From: JBKHYJ01 sp046565505
GTDB lineage: Bacteria; Acidobacteriota; Blastocatellia; UBA7656
Reading direction: 5' to 3'
Assembly (NCBI GenBank): GCA_046565505.1
Contig: JBKHYJ010000003.1
Span: 1 to 39,898, forward strand
DNA: 39,898 nucleotides
Shown here: positions 7,785-15,957 of the stretch, piece after piece
Layout: each line of letters opens with the position of its first letter
Numbering within the stretch: the first letter of the stretch is position 1
Translations under genes and position numbers: made by a program
The notes under the pieces: model-generated
Databases searched by the model: none
What the model was told of the DNA's origin: nothing
Seen by the model: only the letters and a program-made list of their open reading frames with translations

Positions 7785-9507
7785 ATGCTCCCCTTCCGTT
7801 CCCTCTGCTTCGTTCATACTTTATCGCCTTACGAAAAACTGTCTCGGCGTCCATGATCAGGACCACTCTGCCGTCGCCGAGCACAGACGCCCCCGCCAGG
7901 GCTTCACTCTGTATCCACATGCTCTCGAGGGGCTTAATAACCAATTCCTGGTCCCCCAACAGGGCGTCTGCGACTACCCCGTATCGCCTCTCCCCGACCG
8001 AAAGCACGATGATAAATAAATGCTCGGATTCAGCACGCAGCCGGGCCCCGCTGCTATCGACAGAGCGCCGGTCGAGCCCGAGAACAACCGCAGGGCGCAC
8101 GAGAGAGATGAATCTCTCTCTTAACCTGTAGCTTTCATGCCCATCCAGACAAACTACGTCGGAGGCGTCCGCGCGCACTATCTCGCTGACGGATAGCAAC
8201 GGGAACGCCAACAGCTCTCCGCCGGCCTTGAATAACAACGCCTTGATGATCGCCAGCGTTAACGGCAGGCGAAGCGTGAAGGCGGTCCCGACGCCCCGCT
8301 CGCTCCTGACGGTGACGCCCCCTCGCAACTGCTCTATCGCGCTCTTAACGGCAGCCGCGCCCACCCCCCTGCCGGATATTCGGGTTATCTCCCTGGCCGT
8401 AGAGAATCCCTGGCGGAAGATCAGGTTGAGCGCTTCCTCATCCGTCATCGCCTCGGCTTCGATCTTCGACACAGCCCCCACCTCAACCGCTTTCTCCTTC
8501 AACCTCGCAACATCTATCCCCCTGCCATCGTCGCTCACCTCCACCACGACCTGATTAGCTTCGTGGTACGCGCGCATCAATATCCTGCTCATGTCAGGCT
8601 TGCCCGCCGCCCTCCTCTCCTCTTCAGTCTCTATCCCATGATCGACCGCGTTCCTTAGAAGGTGCAGGATCGGCTCATACAACAGGTCTACGAGCGCGCG
8701 GTCTAGTTCAGTCTCCCCCCCCGCCATCTCCAGTTCTACGCGCTTGCCACTCTCCCCCGCAAGCTCCCTCACGGGCCTCGCGAACCTCCTGAACACCTGG
8801 TCGATCGTAACCATCCTCATCTTCAAGACGCTCTTCTGTAACTCGCCTATGAGCTTGCCCACCTGCGAATTCGCGAAGCTCAGCCTGCCGATGAGATCAT
8901 TCTTGGGGAACGCAAGCTCAAGCTCTTCCGCCACCTGATTTATCACGGACCGGGCGATCACCATCTCCCCCGCCAGGTTCAACAGCGCGTCAACCTTGGG
9001 GGCCTCGACCCGCACGTACTCCAGCTTCCGCCTGCCTGAATGCGCCGCGTCATTCGCCGCGCGGGGCTCGACTTCGTGGACCGAGGGGCCGCCGGCCGGA
9101 GCTTCACTCCCGGAAGTGCGGGCCTCAGTGAACTGATTGGCCCACTCGGTCAGAGACCCCGGCTCTACGTCTTTGACTTCGTCCCCGCCGATAGCCCCTC
9201 TTACCAAGTCCAGCCCCGCCAGCACCGAATCGACCACGCCCGCGTCACACCTCCCGCCCTCCCTCCCGAAAAGCTCGAACACGTCCTCTATCCTGTGGGC
9301 AATCTCCGTGACGCCTCCCAGCCCCACACAGGCCGAGTCCCCCTTTATCGTGTGCGCGGCCCTCCTTAGCCTGGCGAGCGCCTCCCCATCCGCCGACCCG
9401 GACTCCACCCCCAGCAGGTCTTCGCACATCTCGTCCAGAATGTGTAGAGACTGCTCGCGGAAGACCGCGAACAACTGCTCCAGTTCTTCTCTTGAGAATT
9501 CATCCAT
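7774..9507 (-). CDS. cheA: CheA, chemotaxis histidine kinase lacking the P2 domain
   Basis: This 577-aa kinase phosphorylates the receivers and CheB. It has the P1 HPt domain with phospho-accepting His52 (AAHTIKGDSA). A short linker (about 125-165) stands where P2 would normally bind CheY/CheB. The P3 dimerisation helices follow (VDALLNLAGEMVIARS). The P4 ATPase has N box LRNAVDHGIE, G1 DDGRGID and G2 SGRGVG, and P5 is CheW-like at the C-terminus. After G2 the usual MDVV reads AAAV. Without P2, phosphotransfer must rely on direct P1-receiver contact, known for some CheA proteins. No clear ribosome-binding site precedes ATG 9507. It follows cheR by 21 bases and overlaps cheB. Confidence 0.94.
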   Translation of the reverse strand: MDEFSREELEQLFAVFREQSLHILDEMCEDLLGVESGSADGEALARLRRAAHTIKGDSACVGLGGVTEIAHRIEDVFELFGREGGRCDAGVVDSVLAGLDLVRGAIGGDEVKDVEPGSLTEWANQFTEARTSGSEAPAGGPSVHEVEPRAANDAAHSGRRKLEYVRVEAPKVDALLNLAGEMVIARSVINQVAEELELAFPKNDLIGRLSFANSQVGKLIGELQKSVLKMRMVTIDQVFRRFARPVRELAGESGKRVELEMAGGETELDRALVDLLYEPILHLLRNAVDHGIETEEERRAAGKPDMSRILMRAYHEANQVVVEVSDDGRGIDVARLKEKAVEVGAVSKIEAEAMTDEEALNLIFRQGFSTAREITRISGRGVGAAAVKSAIEQLRGGVTVRSERGVGTAFTLRLPLTLAIIKALLFKAGGELLAFPLLSVSEIVRADASDVVCLDGHESYRLRERFISLVRPAVVLGLDRRSVDSSGARLRAESEHLFIIVLSVGERRYGVVADALLGDQELVIKPLESMWIQSEALAGASVLGDGRVVLIMDAETVFRKAIKYERSRGNGRGAYAG

Positions 9508-9528
9508 AACGAATCACAGGCCGAGCCC

Positions 9529-10425
9529 TCAGCCCTCGAACCTGTACGCAATGCCCTTGTTCCGGTGCACCATTGCGAACCTGCTCGAAAGCCCCTGCAA
9601 GCTTTCGGCGTGGCCCAGAAAAAGAAACCCGCCCGGCACGAGGCAGTTCGCGAACCTCTCGACCAAACGCCGCTGCTCGTCCGCGTCGAAGTAGATCATC
9701 ACGTTTCTACAAAATATTAAGTCGAGCCCCCTCAGGCCGTTGTCATGCTTCAGGTTGTGGTAATCAAATATCACGCGCCTCTTCACCGGCTCGTTAATCA
9801 GGTAGTTGCCGTTCTCTTGCCTGAAGTATTTCGACACCTGGCGCTGCTGTAGCCCCTTGATCTGGTCCGCCCTGTACAGGCCGCACTGGGCGCGCTCGAG
9901 CGCGGTGAACGAGAGGTCCGACGCGAACACCCTCACGGCCCACGACTCAGCGCCCGGCAATGATTCGAGCAGCGCGATGACGGCGCTGTAAGGCTCCTGG
10001 CCCGTCGAGCAGCCCGCGCTCCACACCCTGATGAGGCGCGAGCCGGCCCTCTCTTTCTTCGACACTATTTCCGGCAGCACGATATCTTTGAGCAATTCAA
10101 ACTGCGGGTGATTACGGAAAAAAGATGTCTCACAGATCATCAATATGTCGAGCAGCGCGGGAAGCTCGCGCGACCCCTCGCCCGAATGCTTTACAAGGCA
10201 GTAATATTCATAGGCGCTCTTGATGCCCAGGTCGTCCATACGGCGGCGCAGGCGGGACTCTAGAAAAGCCTTCTTCTCGGCCCCCAGGCTGATCCCGCAC
10301 TCGTCGTATATCAACTCTCTGAATAGCCTGAACTCGCTCTCGGAGAGTAGGCCGACCTGGCCGGGCTCATGGCCCGACTGATGCGGCCCCCCCGGCTCAG
10401 ACGTACTGGTTCGATAATTCGTCAT
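9529..10425 (-). CDS. cheR: CheR, receptor glutamate methyltransferase
   Basis: This 298-aa SAM-dependent enzyme methylates receptor glutamates. An N-terminal all-helical domain (LFRELIYDECGISLGAEKK) is followed by CETSFFRN. The SAM-binding motif is WSAGCSTGQEPYS. Then come FASDLSFTALERA, the C-terminal motif LIFCRNVMIYFD and FLGHAESLQG. All positions expected for CheR are present. The first 25 residues are Gly/Pro/His rich and probably disordered. Its ATG overlaps the cheW stop (ATGA at 10422-10425) with no separate ribosome-binding site, so translation is coupled to cheW. The receptor in this operon lacks a C-terminal CheR-tethering pentapeptide, so CheR presumably docks without it. Confidence 0.94.
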   Translation of the reverse strand: MTNYRTSTSEPGGPHQSGHEPGQVGLLSESEFRLFRELIYDECGISLGAEKKAFLESRLRRRMDDLGIKSAYEYYCLVKHSGEGSRELPALLDILMICETSFFRNHPQFELLKDIVLPEIVSKKERAGSRLIRVWSAGCSTGQEPYSAVIALLESLPGAESWAVRVFASDLSFTALERAQCGLYRADQIKGLQQRQVSKYFRQENGNYLINEPVKRRVIFDYHNLKHDNGLRGLDLIFCRNVMIYFDADEQRRLVERFANCLVPGGFLFLGHAESLQGLSSRFAMVHRNKGIAYRFEG

Positions 10426-10928
10426 AGAATCGCTCGCGCGCGGGTCGCCGCCCCGTCACGCATGGAGAGCAGCCTTGTCACCTCATCGAGGTCGCCCGTT
10501 ATCTCCTCCGTGAGAGCCTTCCTGAGGTCGATCAGGGTTATGAAGCGCTCTTGCAAATTGATAATCCCTGTTATGTACCCCACCCCCATCTCGACGATCA
10601 TGTCGGGGACGGGTTCTATCATCTCTTCGCCGACCCTTATGACTTCAGACGCCCCGTCGACAATCAAGCCGACCAGCCGGCCGTCCAGGTTCGCCACTAT
10701 TATCCGCCGGTCGGGGGAGTCGCAAGACCCGGATGCCCCCAGCCGCTTTCGCAAATCGAGGACAGGGACAAGGTTCCCCCTCAGGTTCATGACCCCTTCG
10801 ACGTAGGAGTCCGTTTCAGGCACGGGCGTGATGCCGCGCATCACCAGTACCTCTTTCGTGTCCATGATATCGGCGGCAAACTCTTCGCCGCCGATCTTGA
10901 ATATCACCACCTGTCGTTTCGCAGCCAA
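10422..10928 (-). CDS. cheW: CheW coupling protein (TTG start)
   Basis: This CheW adaptor of about 168 residues links receptor and CheA. It has RQVVIFKIGGEEFAADI, ITPVPETDSYVEGVMNLRG, VPVLDLRKRLG, GLIVDGASEVI and GYITGIINLQERFITLIDL, the full CheW fold. The start is notable. AGGAGG sits six bases before TTG at 10928-10926, giving a protein beginning M(L)AAKRQVVIF. A GTG at 10952 in the same frame has no ribosome-binding site, and the AGGAGG would then be read as Arg-Arg inside the protein. I therefore call the TTG. It lies 40 bases after the MCP stop and overlaps cheR by four bases. Confidence 0.92.
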   Translation of the reverse strand: MAAKRQVVIFKIGGEEFAADIMDTKEVLVMRGITPVPETDSYVEGVMNLRGNLVPVLDLRKRLGASGSCDSPDRRIIVANLDGRLVGLIVDGASEVIRVGEEMIEPVPDMIVEMGVGYITGIINLQERFITLIDLRKALTEEITGDLDEVTRLLSMRDGAATRARAIL

Positions 10929-10968
10929 TGACCGCCTCCTCGCTTGAATCACATGCCGTTTACAAATC

Positions 10969-13743
10969 TCAGTCGCCTTGCGAGTACCTGACGAACCCCG
11001 GCCCCTCCGCGCGCGCGTTGGGCTGCGACGCCGGCACGCCGTAAGAGAACGGGTGCACGAAGTCGTCCTTGACCTTGAATTGCGATATGGCCTTGTTTAG
11101 CTGCTCAGATAGCACGACCATGGATTGAATAGTCTGAGCCGTCTGGTGGGCGCCCGCGGAAGTCTCCAGCGTTATGCTGGAGATGGTTTGCATAGCCGAG
11201 GCGAGGTTGCTCGTCACCCTGGCCTGTTCCTCGGACGCCGCGGAGATCTCTTCGATCAATTCCGAAGACTGGCGGACGGCGGCCGATATATCCTGCAACG
11301 CGCGGCTCGCCTGCCCCGCCAACTGGCTGCCCCCATTCACCTCCCTCATCCCTATGTCCATTGCGGCCAGGGCCTCGGAAGTCTCTTTCTGAATAGTCTT
11401 GATCAGGTTGCCCACATCCCTGGTGGCCCTGGCCGACCTCTCGGCAAGTTTCCTTATCTCGTCTGCGACCACGCTGAACCCTAGGCCGGCCTCGCCCGCG
11501 TGGGCCGCTTCGATAGCAGCGTTGAGCGCGAGGAGGTTCGTCTGCGCGGCTATGTCATTGATCAGGTCGATGATCTCGGATATCTCGGAACTCCTCAGCC
11601 CGAGGAGGCGCATCTTTTCGGACGTCTGCTGTACGGCTGAATCTATCCTCCTCATCGCTTCTGACGTGTCGGTGACCGCCCTGTCGCCGTGCTCAGCCGT
11701 CTCAAGCGCGCGGCGAGCGGCCTCGGCCGACGCTTCGGCATTTCTTGAAACCTGGCTCATGGAGGCGGCCATCTCTTCGACCGCGCTCGACGTGTTCGTT
11801 ATCTCGTCGGCCTGCCGCTGCGACCCCACGGCTATCTGTTCGGACGCGGCGAGTATCTCCGTCGCGCTGGAAGAGACCGAAAGGCCTATCTGTTTGACTT
11901 CAGTCAGCATCAGGCTGAAGTGATCCAGCATCTTGTTGACGGACTGTATGACCCTGCCGAGCGTGTTGTCGCCATCGCCCCCGCGCTTCGTCAGGTCGCC
12001 TTCAGATACGCTCGAAACGATTGTGAGGAACTCCCTGAGATTCCGCTCCAAGGTCTCCTGCGCGCGGCGGCGTTCGGTCACATCCCTAATGATGCCCCTG
12101 AACCCGTCCGGGTCCCCGCTCGCGTTTCTCCTTACCGAGATCGAAGTCTCTACGAACCCTTTCTCGCCGCTTTTCTTGTTCACTGGGTAAGACAGGTCGC
12201 GCGCCGACACGCCTGTTTGGAACACGTTGTTATACCCTTTGAAAACCTCCCTGGCGACGTCCGGGTCCAGGTACTGCCTGTGATTCAAACCGACAAGCTC
12301 GCCCTGCGGGTACCCCAATATCCTCGACACAGGGTCATTGAAGAACTCCAGGTTGCCGGTCAGGTCAACCTCGTAATAACCGTCCTCTATACTCTCTAGG
12401 ATGGTGCGGTATTTCTCTTCACTCTGCTTGAGCGCCTGCTCCGAAGTCCTGCGGTTGAGTGCGCTCGCGATGTGCTGCGAGACGAATGTCAAAACGTCCT
12501 TCTCGCGTTCGCCGAACCTGATGCTCTCGCTGTAGCTCTGCACGGCGAGGACGCCCATGGTCCTCGCCCCTACTTTCAAAGGAATCCCCAGCCAGTCAAC
12601 CGGCAGGGTACCGACTACCTCTATCTCGCCCCTATCTATGATCTTCTGAATGCCCTCTCTGGAAGCCAGGAGTGCCGCCCCCGTCCGCAATACGTATTCC
12701 GTCAGCCCCCGCTTCATCTTCCTGGGCTCCGGCGTCATGTCCACTTCGTCTATGAAATATGGGAAGCTCACAACCTCGGACGAACTGTCGTAGAGTGCGA
12801 TGAAGAAATTCCCCGTGTACATCAACTCGCCGACAATCTCGTGTATTACCGAATAAAAATCCTGCAGGTCGTCCACGGAGCTGGCCTTCTCTGCAATCCT
12901 GTAGAGGGCGGACTGCAAAAGCTCCGCCCTCTTTCGTTGCGTGATGTCCGTATAGATCTCTATTCGTCCCGTTACATTATTCTCCTCGTCCCTGATCGCA
13001 TCCGCGCGCGAACCCACATGAAGAACCTCGCCGCCGCTCGCACGCATTTCGATCTCTCCCGACCATGATTGGCCGCGCGCGACCTTCTTTTGAATCTCCA
13101 GGGCGAGGCTCGGGTCCGCATAAACCACGGACGGCCCCCCCGCGCGGCTCAATTCATCCGACGAGTAGCCGAAGAGGTCTAGGAATCTCTTATTGTAGTA
13201 AATAGACCCTCGCCTGGAATCAGTGATTGCGATGGCGTCGCTTGAGCTTTCCACGGCTTTGATAACCGCAAGCATTGACCGCTTCTCGTCGGCCTCTTTG
13301 CCCATGCACTCATTGATTCTCTCCATCATCGCATCAAAACTTCGCGCAATTTCACCCGCGTCGGCGGCACCGGAGGCACGTGCGGACATGTTTCCGCCCG
13401 AGATCTCTTCGATCGCGCGGCTAAGGTCGTCCAACCTGGAAGCGAGAGCCCTGCTAGCGGCCAGGGCGCCAAGCCCCGCCATGCCCGCGGCCGCTATGGA
13501 CACGATTATGGCATTAAGAAGATGGGCCCCGTAGTCCGAAGGCCGGGCAGGGTTTGAGGCGCCGAAAATAATGAGGGAGGCTGCGAACACTACGCCTGCA
13601 AAAACACATGCCGAGGCCAGCAGCCCCAGATAAAATCTCCCCATCTGTTTCCGCAATCCGAGCTGGGAAAGAAGGCCCTGCCTGTCGGCGGAAGCTCGGT
13701 TCGCATTTTTGCCGTTGCCCTTCGAGTTATTTTCAAAGTTCAT
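10969..13743 (-). CDS. methyl-accepting chemotaxis protein with PAS-GAF-PAS sensory region
   Basis: This 924-aa receptor is the first gene of the operon. Two membrane segments (about 38-60 and 75-98) are separated by only about 14 residues, so there is essentially no periplasmic domain. A HAMP-like stretch follows (about 99-150), then PAS (about 155-270, ends DITQRKRAE), GAF (about 275-430), a second PAS (about 435-565, ends IRDVTERRRAQE), a HAMP-like linker (about 570-630), and the MCP signalling hairpin. The hairpin tip is DIAAQTNLLALNAAIEAAHAG followed by VADEIRKLAERS. Sensing is therefore likely cytoplasmic (redox, energy state or a small ligand). The C-terminus ends in FVRYSQGD with no CheR-docking pentapeptide. 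A weak ACAGGA precedes ATG 13743. Confidence 0.92.
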   Translation of the reverse strand: MNFENNSKGNGKNANRASADRQGLLSQLGLRKQMGRFYLGLLASACVFAGVVFAASLIIFGASNPARPSDYGAHLLNAIIVSIAAAGMAGLGALAASRALASRLDDLSRAIEEISGGNMSARASGAADAGEIARSFDAMMERINECMGKEADEKRSMLAVIKAVESSSDAIAITDSRRGSIYYNKRFLDLFGYSSDELSRAGGPSVVYADPSLALEIQKKVARGQSWSGEIEMRASGGEVLHVGSRADAIRDEENNVTGRIEIYTDITQRKRAELLQSALYRIAEKASSVDDLQDFYSVIHEIVGELMYTGNFFIALYDSSSEVVSFPYFIDEVDMTPEPRKMKRGLTEYVLRTGAALLASREGIQKIIDRGEIEVVGTLPVDWLGIPLKVGARTMGVLAVQSYSESIRFGEREKDVLTFVSQHIASALNRRTSEQALKQSEEKYRTILESIEDGYYEVDLTGNLEFFNDPVSRILGYPQGELVGLNHRQYLDPDVAREVFKGYNNVFQTGVSARDLSYPVNKKSGEKGFVETSISVRRNASGDPDGFRGIIRDVTERRRAQETLERNLREFLTIVSSVSEGDLTKRGGDGDNTLGRVIQSVNKMLDHFSLMLTEVKQIGLSVSSSATEILAASEQIAVGSQRQADEITNTSSAVEEMAASMSQVSRNAEASAEAARRALETAEHGDRAVTDTSEAMRRIDSAVQQTSEKMRLLGLRSSEISEIIDLINDIAAQTNLLALNAAIEAAHAGEAGLGFSVVADEIRKLAERSARATRDVGNLIKTIQKETSEALAAMDIGMREVNGGSQLAGQASRALQDISAAVRQSSELIEEISAASEEQARVTSNLASAMQTISSITLETSAGAHQTAQTIQSMVVLSEQLNKAISQFKVKDDFVHPFSYGVPASQPNARAEGPGFVRYSQGD

Positions 13744-13988
13744 AGTCCGCGGATCCTGTCGCTACGGCCGGGGCAGATGACCGAGGAGCGTTGACTAGTC
13801 CCCTTCAGCCCCTACCCGGACTTTAACCAGGCAAACAATCAACGCGCGTTATAGGTTGACGCTCACCCGGTATCCGTAACCAAGGCTTCAAACCAATCTA
13901 AATCATGGAATGAATTATTCTATTGGGTGGCTAATAGGGGCACGCGGCGGGAGCCAAATCATTCAGAAAACCAATACCGATTTGCTCT

Positions 13989-14016
13989 ATTATCGCTACA
14001 TCACAATCTCAGTCAA
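13989..14016 (-). promoter_or_regulatory. candidate sigma-70-type promoter for the chemosensory operon
   Basis: On the minus strand TTGACT (14011-14016) and GATAAT (13989-13994) are separated by 16 bases. Transcription would start near 13982 and leave a leader of about 238 bases before the MCP start. This is the best promoter-like match in the 409-base gap 13744-14152, where I see no convincing gene. A 62-codon open frame at 13927-14115 has no ribosome-binding site or recognisable content. The call rests on hexamer similarity only. Confidence 0.4.
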
Positions 14017-14152
14017 TACTATTTTCTAAGGCATTTAATCGAAACAAAGAAATCAAACAACCTCACAATCACGACCTCTGATCCTTCCTCAATGCTACAA
14101 CTAAGAATTACATGAACTCTTCGCCTGAAGCGTTATCAGACTCAAGTGCTCT

Positions 14153-14866
14153 CTACATTCCACCTCCCATGAAGAGCTTCCACATTTCCAAGTTCGGGAC
14201 CCTTAGATAATGGTTCTCTACTTTCTCTTCGCCTATGGTGCTCACAGGTTTGGGCGAGTAATTGTGGCCCGGGTATAATAATGTTTCATCGGGCAGCTTT
14301 GCCAATACTTGAGTTAATGAATAGTACATCTGTGACGGGTCGCCCCCCGGAAGGTCTACGCGCCCGCAGCCCCTTATGAACAACGTGTCACCGGAAACTA
14401 ATGTTGAGCCCGCTAAAAAACACTGGCTTCCCGGCGTGTGCCCGGGGGTGTGTAAGAATCGCAATCGAGTCTCACCGATAGATATTTCGTCACCGCCCCT
14501 CACTCTTTCCAGGTCAACGTCGGAGACCCCCGTGACCGCTTTTACCCCCTCGGCCTCTTTCTCATTCACGTAGATTTTGACCGGCCTGAGAGCCTGTAGT
14601 CGTGCGAGTCCCGCGATGTCATGGCCGAAGATGTTTCCGCCGACGTGGTCGGGGTGGTAATGTGTGACGAGCGCCCCCGCCAACTCCATGCCCTCGCCAT
14701 CAATGAAACCGAGAACCCCTTCGACATCCCAGGCGGGGTCAACAACCATACAGGTCCTCCCGACATCGTCACCGATCAAGTAAACAAAGTTGGCCATCTG
14801 CGACGCGAACGTGTCGGCCTTGGCAAAATCGCGGCCCGCTAGAAGCTGCCTCAGGTATAAGCCCAT
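14153..14866 (-). CDS. MBL-fold metallo-hydrolase (glyoxalase II-like)
   Basis: This 237-aa metallo-beta-lactamase-fold protein has THYHPDHVGG (His69, His71, Asp73, His74), HTPGHTPGS, SGDTLFIRGCGRVDLPGG and YPGHNYSP, which together give a complete dinuclear metal site. The GDTLFIRGCGR segment and overall length resemble hydroxyacylglutathione hydrolase and ETHE1-like persulfide dioxygenase relatives. Without a search I cannot say whether the substrate is a thioester, a persulfide or something else. A GGAGG lies seven bases upstream of ATG 14866. It is monocistronic as far as can be seen and divergent from the small exported protein gene. Confidence 0.85.
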   Translation of the reverse strand: MGLYLRQLLAGRDFAKADTFASQMANFVYLIGDDVGRTCMVVDPAWDVEGVLGFIDGEGMELAGALVTHYHPDHVGGNIFGHDIAGLARLQALRPVKIYVNEKEAEGVKAVTGVSDVDLERVRGGDEISIGETRLRFLHTPGHTPGSQCFLAGSTLVSGDTLFIRGCGRVDLPGGDPSQMYYSLTQVLAKLPDETLLYPGHNYSPKPVSTIGEEKVENHYLRVPNLEMWKLFMGGGM

Positions 14867-14913
14867 AGAAAACCTCCTCGAAATTAATTACGACCTTCAA
14901 GCGATTGGCTTCC

Positions 14914-14942
14914 TTGAAAAACTATCATGCATAAGGTAGAAA
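14914..14942 (+). promoter_or_regulatory. candidate promoter giving an almost leaderless transcript
   Basis: TTGAAA (14914-14919), a 17-base spacer and TAGAAA (14937-14942) lie directly before ATG 14950. With the usual spacing, transcription would begin at about 14949, one base before the start codon. No ribosome-binding site lies at normal distance; AAGG at 14934-14937 is 12 bases away. The -10 element is a weak match. Confidence 0.35.
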
Positions 14943-14949
14943 TTTCTCT

Positions 14950-15324
14950 ATGATTATTCGCCAGATTCGCATTCGCTCGGTCGTCACTGCGCTCGTTGCC
15001 CTCGTCCTCTCGCTCACGCTGGCGTCGAGCCTGTCATGCGCGAGCAGGCAGACCAGGGCCCGTAAAGCAGTAGAAGAATACCTCAAGAATCAAGGATTGC
15101 GCGAACTGGGCGTCGACATGTTTCACACGAGCAAGGATTTTCCTGATAAAGCCTACATCAGCGTTACGGTAACCTACAACTACGCGACTTCTGACGGAAG
15201 CTTTCAGCGCGAGATGCTGGGATACATTCTGAATAGGAACGGACAGGACTATAGTATCGATAAGCCCGCCTCGTATACGAAGGATGAACAAAGAGCAGAG
15301 GTCTTGCTGGCCGGCAAGAAATGA
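14950..15324 (+). CDS. small exported protein of unknown function
   Basis: This 124-aa protein has a classical N-terminal signal: basic MIIRQIRIR, hydrophobic SVVTALVALVLSLTLASS, then SLSCAS. The Cys near residue 30 could be a lipidation site, but the preceding SLS is not a standard lipobox, so ordinary cleavage is equally possible. The mature part (about 90 residues) is helix then beta (AYISVTVTYNYATSDGSFQREMLGYILNRNGQDYSI) and may be a small NTF2- or cystatin-like fold. I do not recognise a family. It is followed by a terminator hairpin, so it is probably a single-gene transcript. Confidence 0.65.
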   Translation: MIIRQIRIRSVVTALVALVLSLTLASSLSCASRQTRARKAVEEYLKNQGLRELGVDMFHTSKDFPDKAYISVTVTYNYATSDGSFQREMLGYILNRNGQDYSIDKPASYTKDEQRAEVLLAGKK

Positions 15325-15385
15325 TGGGCTTCATTCGCATTGGTATCGGCCCCCGCGGGGTAAGAAATAATAAACACTGCGGGGC

Positions 15386-15426
15386 CCGGCCTTCTGCGGC
15401 GCCGTAAGGCTGGCTCATTTTTTTAC
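15386..15426 (+). terminator. rho-independent terminator after the small exported protein gene
   Basis: CCGGCCTT (15386-15393) pairs with AAGGCTGG (15406-15413), eight pairs including one G-U, followed by CTCATTTTTTTAC (15414-15426). The T-run overlaps the 3' end of the convergent gene on the other strand. Confidence 0.65.
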
Positions 15427-15915
15427 TTTATTCTTACCGTAACCGCTAGTCTTTTCCCCATACTGCGCCCGATACCAGGATAGCTCGTCGGCAAATCCCG
15501 CCTGCCCCCTCTTGAAAGGCCGCGTGCTCAGCCCCGTACCGTAATATCCGGCGTGTGGCAGGGGGCCATATAACCCCTCGTCACTGTCTGAAGTCTTCGG
15601 CCTTTCTTTCCTGTACGGCCTCTCATATCCACCGCCTATTCCGAAACCGCGTGACCGCGAATGAAGATTCCGGGAGGGGTGGCTCCTGGCGTCCCCGCTC
15701 AATCCCGCCCCGCGCGTCCTCGACTCCCGCCCGGTTTCAACCCCCTGCCCTTCGGGGGCAATGTCTCTCGCGTACCCGCTTCTTTCGTCAGCGTCTGTGG
15801 CCTCGCCATGAGATGAGCCTATGCGAAGCGCCTTATCATCTTCTAAAGTCGAGTTCGCGGGCGCACCTCCGACAGCGCCGTCGCCCGCGTCGCCTCCATT
15901 TCTACCCCGCTCCAT
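15415..15915 (-). CDS. hydrophilic Gly/Arg-rich protein of unknown function
   Basis: This protein of about 166 residues has no hydrophobic core, no signal peptide and no recognisable domain. It is rich in Gly, Arg, Ser, Glu and Asp, e.g. GGDAGDGAVGG and SRSRGFGIGGGYERPYR. The C-terminal third is more aromatic and ordered-looking (GLYGPLPHAGYYGTG, ADELSWYRAQYG) and ends in a basic tail. It is probably largely disordered. ATG 15915 is chosen because GGGAG sits six bases upstream; a GTG start at 15939 is the alternative. It lies 42 bases downstream of the NtrC-type regulator stop on the same strand and may be the last gene of that operon. I cannot rule out a spurious frame, but start context and length favour a real gene. 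Confidence 0.5.
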   Translation of the reverse strand: MERGRNGGDAGDGAVGGAPANSTLEDDKALRIGSSHGEATDADERSGYARDIAPEGQGVETGRESRTRGAGLSGDARSHPSRNLHSRSRGFGIGGGYERPYRKERPKTSDSDEGLYGPLPHAGYYGTGLSTRPFKRGQAGFADELSWYRAQYGEKTSGYGKNKVKK

Positions 15916-15957
15916 GTTCCGCTCCCATCTTATTATCACGCACGCATCAACAAACAG

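Noticed and set aside
13927..14115. 62-codon open frame in the gap upstream of the MCP gene
   Set aside because: No ribosome-binding site, no recognisable content, and it lies antisense to the candidate promoter of the chemosensory operon.
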